This document shows, in pieces, positions 45,519-55,710 of a stretch of DNA of 64,000 nucleotides (position 1 is the stretch's first letter; every line of letters begins with the position of its first letter). The stretch is from Listeria cornellensis FSL F6-0969 (GTDB taxonomy: Bacteria > Bacillota > Bacilli > Lactobacillales > Listeriaceae), in the NCBI RefSeq assembly GCF_000525855.1, contig NZ_AODE01000011.1:44477-108476 (forward strand), in the 5' to 3' direction. Position numbers and translations under genes: made by a program. The notes beneath the pieces are model-generated. The model ran no database searches. It saw nothing but the letters and a program-made list of their open reading frames with translations, and was not told the origin of the DNA.

Positions 45519-46621
45519 TTTCGAATTCTCCGCTCTGATAAAGTTTTTCTAAATTGTGGCCTTCACGTAGTTCTCGTTCTGTTGCTCGGAAAAATGGGGT
45601 TAGTCCTTCCTTTGTTAATATGAGGTAGCAGTCTGGTCGCATGAGGTTATTGCTCATCAAGTTTGTGTTATGAGATGTTAGCACTGATTGGAAATTCTTA
45701 TTTTGAAGCAGTTTTACGATGTTTTCAGCAACTTCAAAATGATAGTTCGCATCGAATTCGTCGATGAAAACAAAAGAAGCATTTTCGAAATATAGAGATA
45801 GATAGAAAATAGCTGTTAAGGATGCTGTTCCACCAGAAAAAACTTCAATAAATTTTACTGGTTTGGCGTAGTCTATATAAATAGCTTTTTCACCGGTCAC
45901 ATCTGTTTTCACGATTAATTTATCAGGAACACCATTTTGGTTGAGAAAATCTTGAAATTCTTGGACTTTATCCATCTCAATTAGCTTGGTTGTCATGGGG
46001 CTGATTTCGGATATCATACCAATAATTCTATTAGCCTGCCCACCAGGAGAGCTAAGCCAAATCATCGATGAAACGAAATGAATCAATGAGCGAATAGGTG
46101 AGTCGGGAGCCAAGTTGCTGTTATTTGCGATGTATTTTAGCACAGAAAGAGAACTGTCTCGGAACTCCCAATTTAACGTAGCTAAATCAGGATAGTTTTG
46201 AATCCCAGCGAAATCGCCTTCTTTGCTCTCGAAATTATACTCAAAAAGTTTGCTACCATTGATGCTTAAAATTTCGCTGAATAGTGTGTTTTTGTCTGAT
46301 TTTTGATAGGTGTATTCTAAAATATGTTTATCAAATTGGAAAGTATAAGAAAAGGTGGCAGGTTCATTGGGATTGTCTGCATTAATATAATTTTTATAGT
46401 TTGCCAAATTAACTTTATCAACCACATGGATTGTAATATCGAAAAGTGCCAAGCCCAAATTGGACTTGCCTACAGCGTTTTTTCCGTAAATAAGGACATT
46501 GTTTAATAGTGAGTTTTTGATGAGTGGTGTGTTGAAATTGTAGTCACCGGTATCTGAAAAATCAATTGTGATTTCTTTGCTAAAGTTTTTGAAATTTTTT
46601 AACTGAGAATTTTTTTAGCAT
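45508..46621 (-). CDS. AAA_15/AAA_21-type ATPase of a defence-like pair, frameshifted near its start
   Basis: Reconstructed as about 370 residues from ATG at 46621. The N-terminus reads MLKKFSVKNFKNFSKEITID once one T is removed from T6 at 46595-46600 (plus strand). It leads to the Walker A sequence LIYGKNAVGKSNLG. Downstream are a signature-like SGGTAS in EVFSGGTASLTAIFYLS, Walker B in SFVFIDEFDANYHFEVAE and a switch His in SVLTSHNTNLMSN. This is the SMC/RecF-like ATPase design of RloA, AbiL and OLD relatives. It is cytosolic. The TOPRIM-like gene overlaps its end, so the products probably form one complex. Antiphage function is inference. Confidence 0.78.
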
Positions 46622-46796
46622 GCTAGTACCCCCGTTTCATAGATTGTTATTATAAGTATAACGTATCTATTCGTTTTTAACTATTCTTTACCTTGGAGTT
46701 GTAAAACAAAATTGGGAAGGAACATGCGTCGCTATCGGGGCGGATTTTTGGTACAATGGACGAGAGAATATACATAGAAATTGGAGGAGTGGGATT

Positions 46797-48299
46797 ATGG
46801 CTTTGAAGGACTTGCAGAATGGCTCGGATATTAGAGGAATTGCGATTGGAACGGAGAAACACGATGTGACGTTGACGGATGAACATGTAAGTGCGATTGC
46901 GATTGGTTTTGCGGCTTGGCTTCGTGACGTGAAAAAGATGGGCGACCAGCCATCAGTGGCGATTGGGCATGATAGTCGTTTGTCTGCGGATCGAGTGAAA
47001 GACGTGCTTGTGGCGAGCTTGACGCGGTCTGGAATTAATGTCGTGGATGTTGGTTTGGCGACGACGCCGGCGATGTTTATGGCGACGCAATATGAGGATT
47101 ACCAATGTGATGCGGCGATTATGATTACGGCGAGCCATCTTCCTTATTTCTATAATGGCTTGAAATTGTTCACGCGTGACGGTGGCGCGGAGCACGAGGA
47201 CATTGATTATATTGTGGAGCACGCGGATGCGGTTGTTGTGGCGGGTGTTGCAGGAACGGTGACGCACAAACCTTTATTGCAAAATTATGCGGCGGACTTG
47301 GTCGGCAAAATTCGCGCTGGGATTGATGATCGGGCGGATTATGAGAAACCGCTTGGTGGAAGCCATATCGTGGTGGATGCGGGAAATGGTGCTGGTGGCT
47401 TTTTTGCGACGGAAGTGTTGGCAAAATTAGGCGCGGATATTACGGGGAGCCAGTTCCTTGATCCTAATGGGAATTTCCCAAACCATATTCCGAATCCGGA
47501 TAATAATGAGGCAATGGCGAGCTTGAAGGAAGCAGTATTAGCTAATAAGGCTGATTTGGGCGTTATTTTTGATACGGATGTGGACCGGGCGGCGATTGTG
47601 AACGGGAATGGTGAGAGTCTGAATCGGAATCCGCTAATTGCTGTGATTTCGGCGATTATTTTGGAGGAGCATCCGGGAACGACGATTGTGACGGACTCGA
47701 CAACTTCGACGCATTTGGAGCATTTCATCGAAGGGCTTGGTGGGAAGCAACACCGATTTAAGCGTGGATATCGTAACGTGATCAATGAGGCGATTCGCTT
47801 GAACGAGGCTGGGACGCAGAGTGAGATTGCGATTGAGGTTAGTGGTCATGCGGCTTTGAAGGAGAATTATTTCTTGGATGATGGCGCGTATTTGATTGCG
47901 AAAATCTTGATGCGTTATGCAAAATTACGCAAAGAAGGTAAGGATTTGGCGGATTTGACGCGGGATTTGAAAGTTCCAGCGGACAATGACGAGATTCGTT
48001 TATCGATTTTGGCAAGTAATTTTAAGGCGTATGGGTTGGCTGCTTTGGAAGATTTTAAAGGATTTGTGGCTAAAACGGATGGCTTGGAATTGGAGCCTGT
48101 AAATCAAGAGGGCGTAAGGGTCAACACGAGCGGTGCGTTCGGAAATGGCTGGTTCTTGTTACGTATGAGTTTACACGAGCCGGTTATGCCAGTAAACTTA
48201 GAGAGTGATGAAGTAGGCGGAGTCGATAAAATTAAGGCGGTATTGCAAGAATTCTTCGGCGAATACGAGGAAATTGATAGTACGAGCCTGCAAAAATAA
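46797..48299 (+). CDS. phosphomannomutase/phosphoglucomutase
   Basis: This encodes 500 residues from ATG 46797 behind TGGAGGAG. Alpha-D-phosphohexomutase marks are clear: GSDIRGIAIG near the start, the phosphoserine loop in MITASHLPYFYNGLKLF, the metal-binding FDTDVDRAAIV, and the sugar-binding EVSGHAALKENYFLDDGAYL. A C-terminal phosphate-binding stretch VRVNTSGAFGNGWFLLRMSL ends it. The loop reads SHLPYFYNG rather than SHNPxxYNG, typical of the longer ManB-like branch. It interconverts hexose 1- and 6-phosphates for surface polysaccharide or glycan synthesis. An extended -10 (TGGTACAAT, 46749-46757) precedes it. The CpsB-type phosphatase gene follows 22 bases later. Confidence 0.9.
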   Translation: MALKDLQNGSDIRGIAIGTEKHDVTLTDEHVSAIAIGFAAWLRDVKKMGDQPSVAIGHDSRLSADRVKDVLVASLTRSGINVVDVGLATTPAMFMATQYEDYQCDAAIMITASHLPYFYNGLKLFTRDGGAEHEDIDYIVEHADAVVVAGVAGTVTHKPLLQNYAADLVGKIRAGIDDRADYEKPLGGSHIVVDAGNGAGGFFATEVLAKLGADITGSQFLDPNGNFPNHIPNPDNNEAMASLKEAVLANKADLGVIFDTDVDRAAIVNGNGESLNRNPLIAVISAIILEEHPGTTIVTDSTTSTHLEHFIEGLGGKQHRFKRGYRNVINEAIRLNEAGTQSEIAIEVSGHAALKENYFLDDGAYLIAKILMRYAKLRKEGKDLADLTRDLKVPADNDEIRLSILASNFKAYGLAALEDFKGFVAKTDGLELEPVNQEGVRVNTSGAFGNGWFLLRMSLHEPVMPVNLESDEVGGVDKIKAVLQEFFGEYEEIDSTSLQK

Positions 48300-48321
48300 G
48301 CCAATAGAAGGAATGAGAAGT

Positions 48322-49084
48322 ATGATTGATATACATTGCCACATCTTGAATCAGTTGGATGACGGACCAAAAACGGAAACGGGCAGTCTTGCCATGGCGC
48401 AACAAGCAATAGCAGAGGGTTTCACGGATATCATTGCGACACCGCATCATTTGAAAGGTGATTATTTTAATCTACGGCCTTCTGTGGCAGAGCATGTGGC
48501 GGAGCTGAACGAGGCGATTAAGGATAACGGAATGGAGCTGCAAGTGCATGTGGGGCAGGAAGTGCGCTTGCATGGCGAAATTATTGAGGGCTTAAAAAAC
48601 GGAGATTTGGCGTCGCTTGCGGGAAGCCGTTATGTATTGATTGAGTTTCCGACGCAGAGCATTCCGGTTTTCACGGAACAATTATTTTACGATTTGCAGA
48701 TGGCGGGATATGTGCCGGTAATTGCGCATCCAGAGCGGAATTTTGAGATTATGGAAAATCCGGAGCGGTTGTATGAATTTGTGTCGCACGGGGCTTTGGC
48801 ACAACTTACTTGGTCGAGTTTAGACGGGAAGTTCGGGGAAAAAGTCGAAGAAATCGAGCGAGATTTTGCTGGAAAATCAGTTGGTTCACTTTTTGGCGAC
48901 GGATGCGCATGATACGGTTCGCAGGCCACTTTTGCATAAGGAAATCGAGCAGCGCTTGGTGAAGAAGATTGGCTCGCGTTATGTGGATTACTTAAAAGGA
49001 AATGGCGCGAAAGTACTTAATAATGACGTGATTATGGCGGAAGATTACACGATACCATCGCAAAAACGGTTTTTCTTGTTTTAG
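48322..49084 (+). CDS. PHP-type tyrosine phosphatase (CpsB/YwqE family), frameshifted
   Basis: Reconstructed as about 253 residues from ATG 48322 (GAAGGAA at 48306-48312 gives nine-base spacing). Metal-binding PHP motifs are MIDIHCHILNQLDDGPKT, IATPHHLKGDYF, VGQEVRLHGEI, VIAHPERNFEI and ATDAHDT. Frames 48274-48912 and 48866-49084 join when one T is removed from TTTT at 48864-48867, giving IERDLLENQLVHFLATDAHD. This is the shortest tract affected in the window. Family members dephosphorylate bacterial tyrosine kinases that control capsule or exopolysaccharide synthesis. No kinase or polymerase gene is nearby, so the target is open. It probably shares a transcript with the hexomutase. Confidence 0.88.
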
Positions 49085-49095
49085 TATGGTGAAAA

Positions 49096-49139
49096 ATTGG
49101 TAGGGACGGTTAGTTCATGTTCTTACCAGTTTTTTTTGT
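49096..49139 (+). terminator. terminator after the CpsB-type gene
   Basis: TTGGTAGGGAC and GTTCTTACCAG arms pair with mismatches around GGTTAGTTCAT, followed by TTTTTTTT. The stem overlaps the end of a small minus-strand gene. Confidence 0.6.
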
Positions 49140-49284
49140 TTCTAAGATAATCTATCAGTAGCATGAGCAGGAATGTTACAATGCCGGCGCCGCTTATCGC
49201 GAGATAATAAAAAAATTGGGTGGTTAGGCTAACGCGGGACGTATTCTGCGAGGGGGTTGCTAATTTTATTTTGCCAAAAGACAT
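49123..49284 (-). CDS. small single-pass membrane protein, opposite strand
   Basis: A 53-residue frame on the minus strand begins MSFGKIKLATPSQNTSRVSL, continues with a strong hydrophobic segment (FFYYLAISGAGIVTFLLMLL) and ends in a basic tail IDYLRNKKNW. The polar N-terminus, single helix and positive C-terminus make a sensible small membrane protein, and no other gene explains the stretch. AAAGGG lies directly before the ATG, so the ribosome site is crowded and expression is uncertain. The family is not recognised. Confidence 0.45.
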   Translation of the reverse strand: MSFGKIKLATPSQNTSRVSLTTQFFYYLAISGAGIVTFLLMLLIDYLRNKKNW

Positions 49285-49307
49285 CCCTTTCTTACAGCGC
49301 CAAATCG

Positions 49308-49316
49308 TGGTATAAT
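49308..49316 (+). promoter_or_regulatory. extended -10 promoter of pth
   Basis: TGGTATAAT has TGG directly before TATAAT (49311-49316), about 70 bases upstream of the pth start. No good -35 box is visible. Confidence 0.55.
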
Positions 49317-49386
49317 CAAACGAAGCGTATAGCCGTAAACAACCATTTCATTAGTGAAGTGGTTTAATTCATTGAGGAGAGTCGTT

Positions 49387-49941
49387 ATGAAGATGATTGT
49401 TGGGCTCGGGAATCCGGGTAAAAAATATGAACGTACTAGGCATAATGTCGGCTTTATGGTCGTCGATGAGCTTAGTTTTAGATATCAAATGCCTTGGAAG
49501 AAGTCGAAATTTAATGGGATGACGAGCAGTATCGTTGTGAATGGTGAGAAAATGTTACTCGTGAAACCGTTAACTTTTATGAATCTTTCAGGGGAATGCG
49601 TGCGTCCATTAATGGATTATTATGATATTTCAGTCGATGATGTGATGATTATTTATGATGATTTGGACTTGCCTACGGGGAAAATTAGACTTAGGCAAAA
49701 AGGCAGCGCGGGTGGTCATAATGGGATGAAATCATTAATTCAGCATTTGAAAACGCAGGATTTTAACAGGATTCGTGTTGGTGTGGATCGGCCTGCGAAT
49801 GGGGATATTATTAATTATGTGCTTGGGGATTTTCCGAAATCGGAGCAAGCGGATATTATCGACGCAATAAAGAAGAGTGCGGATGCCGTGGAAGCCTGGT
49901 CAAATAAAGGTTTTGCAGAGGTTATGAATCAATTTAACTAA
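49387..49941 (+). CDS. pth: peptidyl-tRNA hydrolase
   Basis: This encodes 184 residues from ATG 49387, behind GAGGAGA at 49374-49380. Pth marks are complete: [20 protein letters not shown] (catalytic His in TRHNVG), [50 protein letters not shown] and [11 protein letters not shown]. It recycles peptidyl-tRNA dropped from stalled ribosomes by cutting the ester bond to the peptide. It stands upstream of mfd as in Listeria and Bacillus. Confidence 0.97.
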   Translation: MKMIVGLGNPGKKYERTRHNVGFMVVDELSFRYQMPWKKSKFNGMTSSIVVNGEKMLLVKPLTFMNLSGECVRPLMDYYDISVDDVMIIYDDLDLPTGKIRLRQKGSAGGHNGMKSLIQHLKTQDFNRIRVGVDRPANGDIINYVLGDFPKSEQADIIDAIKKSADAVEAWSNKGFAEVMNQFN

Positions 49942-50087
49942 ACTGTGGAATAGAACGCGAAATAAAGCGATAATGTTTTTTTTTAGGTAAGGCTAACATT
50001 ATGCTTTAAACAAATTAAATACGAACGCTTGTCGCCTATTTATTAGAAATATGCAACATATCAAGGAAATAAAGGAGGCCTTTTAGT

Positions 50088-53000
50088 GTGAAGGGATTGC
50101 AACAGCTTGTCTATGAACAAAAAGATATTCGTGGCGTTATCAAAGAATTGGATGAAAAGGGAAAATCGCAATTAGTAACGGGGCTTTCGGGTTCAAGTCG
50201 GGCGTTATTTGCCAGTGTTATCGAGGGCGGAACGCAGCGACCGGTTATTTTTGTGACACATAATTTATACCATGCTCAGAAATTATACGATGATTTGTCG
50301 GCTTTGGTGGACAGTGATCGTCTTTACTTATATCCTGCTGATGAGTTGATTTCGTCGGAACTTAGTATCTCAAGCCCAGAACTTCGAGGGCAACGTGTGG
50401 AGGTACTACAATTTCTGCTGTCTCGAAAACCGGGAATCGTGATTGTACCTGTTTCTGGGATGCGCAAAATTTTGCCGCCGGTTTCGATTTGGGAGAAGTA
50501 TAATATTTCGCTGATTCAAGGTGCGGAAATTGAGCCTGAAGCTTTACAGAGCCAGTTAGTGACGATGGGGTATTCGAGAAGTGATATGGTCAACACGCCT
50601 GGTGAGTTTAGTATTCGCGGCGGGATTATTGATATTTATCCGATTACGGAGGAGCACCCGATTCGGATGGAGTTATTTGATACGGAAGTGGAGTCGTTGC
50701 GCTTCTTTGATGTGGACTCGCAACGATCGATTGAGACGGTGGAGGAGTTCCGCTTGGTGCCTGCGACGGAGATTTTGCTGGAGCCAGCGTTTTTCCCGGA
50801 TTTGGTGGTGCGGATTGAGAAAAAATTAGCGCAGACGCTGAAACAGATGGCGGGCGAGAAGGATAAACAGCAACTGGTAGAAAACTTGGAAGAGGATTTG
50901 GAGTTGCTTCGTGACGGCCAAAAACCGGATATGTTTTTCAAGTATATTGGGATGTGTTATCCTGATCCGGCTTCGTTACTGGATTATGTGCCGCAAAACT
51001 CGATTTTGTTATTTGATGAATTTGCGAGGATTCAGGAGACGGATGAGCGTTTAGAAAAAGAGGAAGCGGAGTGGCAAACGGAGACGCTAGAACGGTTGGA
51101 GACGGTTCGTGATACGAAGATGAGCCACAATTTCCGAGCGCTTCTGGAAACGGATCGCTTGTCGCGGATTTATTTGTCGTTGTTCCAAAAGACGCCGAAC
51201 AGTGTGCGGATTGCGAAGATGACGAATATTGTGTATAAGCAAATGCAGCAATTCCACGGCCAGATGAGTGTTTTGAAAACGGAAATGGATAGCTGGGCGA
51301 AAAACAATTATGCGGTCGTGATTTTGGCGCCGTCTATTGAGCGTGCGGAGAAAATGAAGCAGACGCTCGCGGATTATGAGATGGAAAGCGTGATTTTGAA
51401 GGATGAGGCGGAGGTTCCGAAATTTGGTCAGACGCAATTTGTGCTTGGTAGTTTTCAGAATGGATTTGAGTTGCCGCTTGCCAAGGTTGTTTTTATCAGT
51501 GAGACGGAACTTTTTAACAGTAAGAAGCAGCAGAAGCCGAAAAAACGGCAGAAGTTGTCGAATGCGGAGCGGATTCAGAGTTATTCGGAGCTGAAGGTTG
51601 GCGATTATGTGGTTCACGTGAATCACGGGATTGCGCGTTATGTCGGGATGGAGACGCTGGATATTAACGGTGTTCATAAGGATTACTTATTGTTGATGTA
51701 TCAAGGCGATGATAAGTTATTTATTCCGGTGGAGCAACTGGAGCTCGTGCAAAAATATGTTGGCTCGGAAGGTAAAGCGCCGAAGTTGAACAAGCTTGGT
51801 GGCGCGGAGTGGAAACGTGTGAAGACGCGGGTTCAGGCTTCTGTGCAGGATATTGCGGATGATTTGATTAAGCTGTACGCGGAACGTGAGGCGGAGCGGG
51901 GTTATGGCTACAGCCCTGACGGCGAAATAATGCGCGAGTTTGAAGATGCGTTTCCGTACCAGGCGACGGAGGATCAGCTGCGTTCGGTTATGGAAATCAA
52001 GAAGGATATGGAACGCGAACGGCCAATGGATCGCTTGCTTGTCGGGGACGTTGGTTATGGGAAAACAGAGGTTGCCTTGCGTGCGGCGTTTAAGGCGATG
52101 ATGGACGGGAAACAGGTCGCGTTCCTTGTGCCGACAACGATTCTGGCGCAGCAACATTATGAAACGATGAAGGAGCGGTTCCAAGGATTCCCGATTGAGG
52201 TCGGGTTGCTGAGTCGATTCCGGACGCGTAAACAGCAGAATGAGACGCTAAAAGGTTTGAAGTCGGGTCACGTGGATATAGTAGTTGGAACGCATCGCCT
52301 GCTTTCGAAGGATGTGGAATACCATGATTTGGGCTTCCTTGTCATCGATGAGGAGCAACGGTTTGGCGTGACGCATAAGGAGAAGATTAAGCATATTCGA
52401 TCGAAAATTGATGTGTTGACGCTGACGGCGACGCCGATTCCGCGGACGCTACATATGTCGATGCTCGGTGTGCGTGATTTGTCAGTCATTGAGACGCCTC
52501 CAGCCAACCGTTTTCCAGTGCAAACCTATGTGGTGGAGCAGAATAATGTGTTGATTCGGGAAGCAATTGAGCGGGAGCTCGCGCGTGACGGTCAAGTTTT
52601 CTTCCTGCATAACCGAGTAGATTCCATTTTGCAAAAGGCGGATGAGATTAAGATGCTCGTTCCGGATGCACGTGTTGCGGTGGCACATGGTCAGATGACG
52701 GAAACGGAGCTTGAGTCTGTGATTTTGAGTTTCCTTGAAGGGGAATATGATGTGTTGGTGACGACGACGATTATTGAAACGGGTGTCGATATTCCGAATG
52801 TGAATACGCTATTCGTTCAAAATGCGGATCATATGGGACTTTCCCAGCTGTATCAATTGCGCGGTCGTGTTGGTCGTTGGAACCGGATTGCCTATGCGTA
52901 TTTTATGTATCAGAAGGATAAAATTTTGCGTGAAGAAGCCGAGAAGAGACTGCAGGCGATTAAGGAATTTACAGAGCTTGGTTCTGGGTTCAAAATTGCG

Positions 53001-53633
53001 ATGCGTGACTTGTCGATTCGGGGCGCGGGTAATATTTTAGGGTCGCAGCAGCATGGCTTTATTGACTCGGTCGGCTTTGATTTGTATTCGCAAATGTTGC
53101 AAGAAGCGATTGCGGCGCGTCAGCCTAAAGAAGATCATGAGAAAATCGTGCCGGTGGAGATTGATATCACGGTGGATGCGTATATTCCGGAGCATTATAT
53201 TCAGGACGGACGTCAAAAAATTGAGATGTACAAACGTTTCCGGACGGTTCTTGATATGGATGACTTGGAGGAATTGCGTTCAGACATGATGGACCGATTC
53301 GGCGAATATCCAGAGCAAGTCGAATATTTATTCACGATTACAGAGCTGAAAGTGTACGCGATGCGAGTTGGCATTGAGTCGGTGAAACAAGATGCGACGA
53401 AGATTACGATTCAGTTCTCAGAGGATGGTACGCAAAATATGCGCGGCGACATGGTGATGCAAGTTATCGGTGAATACGGTCGCCAAATTGGTGTGGGTAT
53501 GGACGGTCAACAACTTAGAATTACGGTTAACGTCGGCGCCAAGCCGCTTCAAGAATGGCTATTTGAACTGAAAACATTGACGGACAAACTTTCAGAAGCG
53601 AAAAAAGAAGTTGCAGAATCAAACGCAGAATAA
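50088..53633 (+). CDS. mfd: transcription-repair coupling factor
   Basis: This encodes 1181 residues, full length. GTG 50088 is nine bases after AGGAGG. The N-terminal UvrB-like region ([20 protein letters not shown]) is followed by the RNA polymerase interaction domain ([20 protein letters not shown]), then the RecG-like translocase with Walker [25 protein letters not shown] box [23 protein letters not shown] and [13 protein letters not shown], and the C-terminal TRCF domain. It removes RNA polymerase stalled at lesions and recruits UvrA. It lies in the conserved pth-mfd-exporter-rqcP order and is intact, with no homopolymer lesion. Confidence 0.98.
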   Translation: MKGLQQLVYEQKDIRGVIKELDEKGKSQLVTGLSGSSRALFASVIEGGTQRPVIFVTHNLYHAQKLYDDLSALVDSDRLYLYPADELISSELSISSPELRGQRVEVLQFLLSRKPGIVIVPVSGMRKILPPVSIWEKYNISLIQGAEIEPEALQSQLVTMGYSRSDMVNTPGEFSIRGGIIDIYPITEEHPIRMELFDTEVESLRFFDVDSQRSIETVEEFRLVPATEILLEPAFFPDLVVRIEKKLAQTLKQMAGEKDKQQLVENLEEDLELLRDGQKPDMFFKYIGMCYPDPASLLDYVPQNSILLFDEFARIQETDERLEKEEAEWQTETLERLETVRDTKMSHNFRALLETDRLSRIYLSLFQKTPNSVRIAKMTNIVYKQMQQFHGQMSVLKTEMDSWAKNNYAVVILAPSIERAEKMKQTLADYEMESVILKDEAEVPKFGQTQFVLGSFQNGFELPLAKVVFISETELFNSKKQQKPKKRQKLSNAERIQSYSELKVGDYVVHVNHGIARYVGMETLDINGVHKDYLLLMYQGDDKLFIPVEQLELVQKYVGSEGKAPKLNKLGGAEWKRVKTRVQASVQDIADDLIKLYAEREAERGYGYSPDGEIMREFEDAFPYQATEDQLRSVMEIKKDMERERPMDRLLVGDVGYGKTEVALRAAFKAMMDGKQVAFLVPTTILAQQHYETMKERFQGFPIEVGLLSRFRTRKQQNETLKGLKSGHVDIVVGTHRLLSKDVEYHDLGFLVIDEEQRFGVTHKEKIKHIRSKIDVLTLTATPIPRTLHMSMLGVRDLSVIETPPANRFPVQTYVVEQNNVLIREAIERELARDGQVFFLHNRVDSILQKADEIKMLVPDARVAVAHGQMTETELESVILSFLEGEYDVLVTTTIIETGVDIPNVNTLFVQNADHMGLSQLYQLRGRVGRWNRIAYAYFMYQKDKILREEAEKRLQAIKEFTELGSGFKIAMRDLSIRGAGNILGSQQHGFIDSVGFDLYSQMLQEAIAARQPKEDHEKIVPVEIDITVDAYIPEHYIQDGRQKIEMYKRFRTVLDMDDLEELRSDMMDRFGEYPEQVEYLFTITELKVYAMRVGIESVKQDATKITIQFSEDGTQNMRGDMVMQVIGEYGRQIGVGMDGQQLRITVNVGAKPLQEWLFELKTLTDKLSEAKKEVAESNAE

Positions 53634-53670
53634 GTTGATACTAAATTTCTAGAAAAGGCGGTGGCGTACA

Positions 53671-55242
53671 ATGGCTCAAACAACAATTAAGAATTTAATG
53701 AAGGGCGCGGTTTGGCTAACACTTGCGTCACTGCTTTCTAAAATACTCAGCGCGGTATACCGTATCCCTTTCCAGAACATGGTTGGGGATATTGGTCTTT
53801 ACATATTTCAACAAGTGTATCCCATCTATGGAATCGCGATGACGTTAGCTTTAGCAGGATTTCCAATCATTGTTTCGCGTCTGATTGCGGAAGAAAAAGA
53901 CGTCACGAAACGTGAAGAAATTTTTCAATCGGCATTGCAAGTTATGATCGGCGTCGGACTCGTCTTTTTCTTCGCGATTTTCTTTGGAGCCGAGTTCATC
54001 GCCCGCGTCATGGGCGACGTCCACTTAACCGTGCTGATTCGCGTCATCAGTTTTGCATTTCTATTAATGCCGTTTCTAGCCAGTTTGCGCGGCTTTTTCC
54101 AAGGACATGAGCAGATGATTCCGACCGCCATCTCGCAAACCATCGAACAACTCGTGCGCGTTATCATCATTATCGCTGGAGCAACAGGTGCCGTCGCACT
54201 CGGATGGAACCTCTACATGACTGGGGCTGTAGCCATGAGTGGTGCAGTCGTCGGTGGATTCGGCGCACTTGGCACGCTCCTCTATTTCTATCTGCGCAAG
54301 AAACCCGAAACCATCAAATTCACCAGAAAATGGGCCAGCGCGAAGTTCGTCAAACGCTTCCTAGCGCAAAGCATCGCCGTCTGCACTACAAGCGCCATGC
54401 TCATCCTGTTTCAACTTTTAGACTCCTTCCAAGTGTACCGCCTCATGCGTGAATCAGGCATTGACAGTACCACCGCGAAAAGTCTAAAAGGAGTCTACGA
54501 TCGCGGACAGCCTTTGTTACAACTAGGCTTGGTACTGTGCATGGGCCTCGCGCTCGCTATCGTACCCATGATTACATCCGCAAAAGCACGCGGTGAAACA
54601 AAAGAATTACGGCGCTCTGTCCTGCTCATCATCAAGTTAACCATCTTACTTTCAGGCGCAGCGACACTTGGACTCATCGCAATTATGCGCCCAACAAACC
54701 AAATGCTTTTCGAAACCGCAGCTGGAACCGGGGTCCTACAAATTTTCATCCTATCCTTGTTCCTAAGCTCGCTAATCGTAACCATGAGCAGCATTCTACA
54801 AGGGTTTGGAAATATGGCAGGACCAGCCGTCGCCGTGTGCCTGGGACTCGCCGTCAAAATCGCCACCAATGCCATCCTAGTACCGCGATTCGCCACATAC
54901 GGCGCCTCATGGTCCACCGTCATTGGCCTTACAGCAACACTCATCATGTGTTACATCCTGCTCAAACGCCAACTACCAGTCCCGTTCATCCGAAAACACA
55001 TGATTGGCTGGGCCCTACTCGCGTTCGCAGCAATGATCGCCGTCCCAGTCGCGTGGGAAGCGTTCTGGCCGCTCACAAGTCGCATGGGTAGTGCCGTCGA
55101 AGCGTTGCTTGGCGCCCTAATCGGAGGGACGATCTTTTTCTACTGCATCATCAAATTCCGACTACTCACCGCCCGCGACCTCGTCTACATGCCATTTGGC
55201 TCCAAGCTGATGTGGCTCGCTAATAAAATCCATAAGAGGTAG
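53671..55242 (+). CDS. polysaccharide/lipid exporter-like protein (SpoVB/MurJ-type MOP flippase)
   Basis: This encodes 523 residues from ATG 53671, behind AAGGCGGTGG. About 14 hydrophobic segments fit the MOP/PST flippase family. The start TIKNLMKGAVWLTLASLLSK and conserved internal parts YRIPFQNMVGDIGLYIFQQV and YPIYGIAMTLALAGFPIIVS are typical of the SpoVB/YtgP group. A role in moving lipid-linked cell-wall precursors is family knowledge. It is encoded between mfd and rqcP, as in Listeria. Codon use shifts from GT-rich to C-rich near its middle, which marks the change into the C-rich style of the following operon. Confidence 0.92.
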   Translation: MAQTTIKNLMKGAVWLTLASLLSKILSAVYRIPFQNMVGDIGLYIFQQVYPIYGIAMTLALAGFPIIVSRLIAEEKDVTKREEIFQSALQVMIGVGLVFFFAIFFGAEFIARVMGDVHLTVLIRVISFAFLLMPFLASLRGFFQGHEQMIPTAISQTIEQLVRVIIIIAGATGAVALGWNLYMTGAVAMSGAVVGGFGALGTLLYFYLRKKPETIKFTRKWASAKFVKRFLAQSIAVCTTSAMLILFQLLDSFQVYRLMRESGIDSTTAKSLKGVYDRGQPLLQLGLVLCMGLALAIVPMITSAKARGETKELRRSVLLIIKLTILLSGAATLGLIAIMRPTNQMLFETAAGTGVLQIFILSLFLSSLIVTMSSILQGFGNMAGPAVAVCLGLAVKIATNAILVPRFATYGASWSTVIGLTATLIMCYILLKRQLPVPFIRKHMIGWALLAFAAMIAVPVAWEAFWPLTSRMGSAVEALLGALIGGTIFFYCIIKFRLLTARDLVYMPFGSKLMWLANKIHKR

Positions 55243-55365
55243 TGAATCAGAAAAATAGTTTTCAGGATATCCCGCCGAATCGCGTCGCCACGCTGAGATA
55301 GTTGCAATTTCGCGTCAATCATGCGAAGATAAAGATAAATTTTACAAACAAAGGATGGATGAACC

Positions 55366-55641
55366 ATGGCAGTAACAATGCGTTTAGATAAATTTTTAAA
55401 AGTATCCCGACTAATCAAACGGCGCACCGTCGCAAAAGAAGTCGCTGAAAAAGGCCGTATTTCCGTGAACGGTGTTGTCGCCAAACCAGGTACGAATGTC
55501 AAAGTTGAAGATGAACTTGTCATCAAATTCGGACAAAAAACCGTGACGGCGCGCATCGATCGTTTAGAAGAAAACGCCCGCAAAGAAGTCGCAACAGAGA
55601 TGTACACGATTTTAAAAGAAGAGCGCAAAGACGAAGAATAA
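55366..55641 (+). CDS. rqcP: S4-domain RNA-binding protein RqcP
   Basis: This encodes 91 residues from ATG 55366. The S4 fold is clear: MRLDKFLKVSRLIKRRTVAK, then EVAEKGRISVNGVVAKPGTN and VEDELVIKFG. RqcP (formerly YlmH/YabO-type Hsp15 relative) binds the obstructed 50S subunit and works with RqcH in adding alanine tails to stalled nascent chains. It is separated by about 120 bases from the exporter gene. A terminator follows at once. Confidence 0.93.
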   Translation: MAVTMRLDKFLKVSRLIKRRTVAKEVAEKGRISVNGVVAKPGTNVKVEDELVIKFGQKTVTARIDRLEENARKEVATEMYTILKEERKDEE

Positions 55642-55651
55642 ATGAAAATCT

Positions 55652-55688
55652 GAGCTTGAGACGCACGACTGGTTTCAAGCTCTTTTTT
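55652..55688 (+). terminator. terminator of rqcP
   Basis: GAGCTTGA (55652-55659) and TCAAGCTC (55675-55682) form the stem, followed by TTTTTT. It separates the core block from the sirohaem/nitrite block. Confidence 0.9.
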
Positions 55689-55710
55689 CACATTTCAAGG
55701 AGGAAAATCA

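Noticed and set aside
54204..55091. Plus-strand out-of-frame ORFs within the exporter gene
   Set aside because: They overlap the intact 14-segment transporter in a different frame and contain no recognisable domain.
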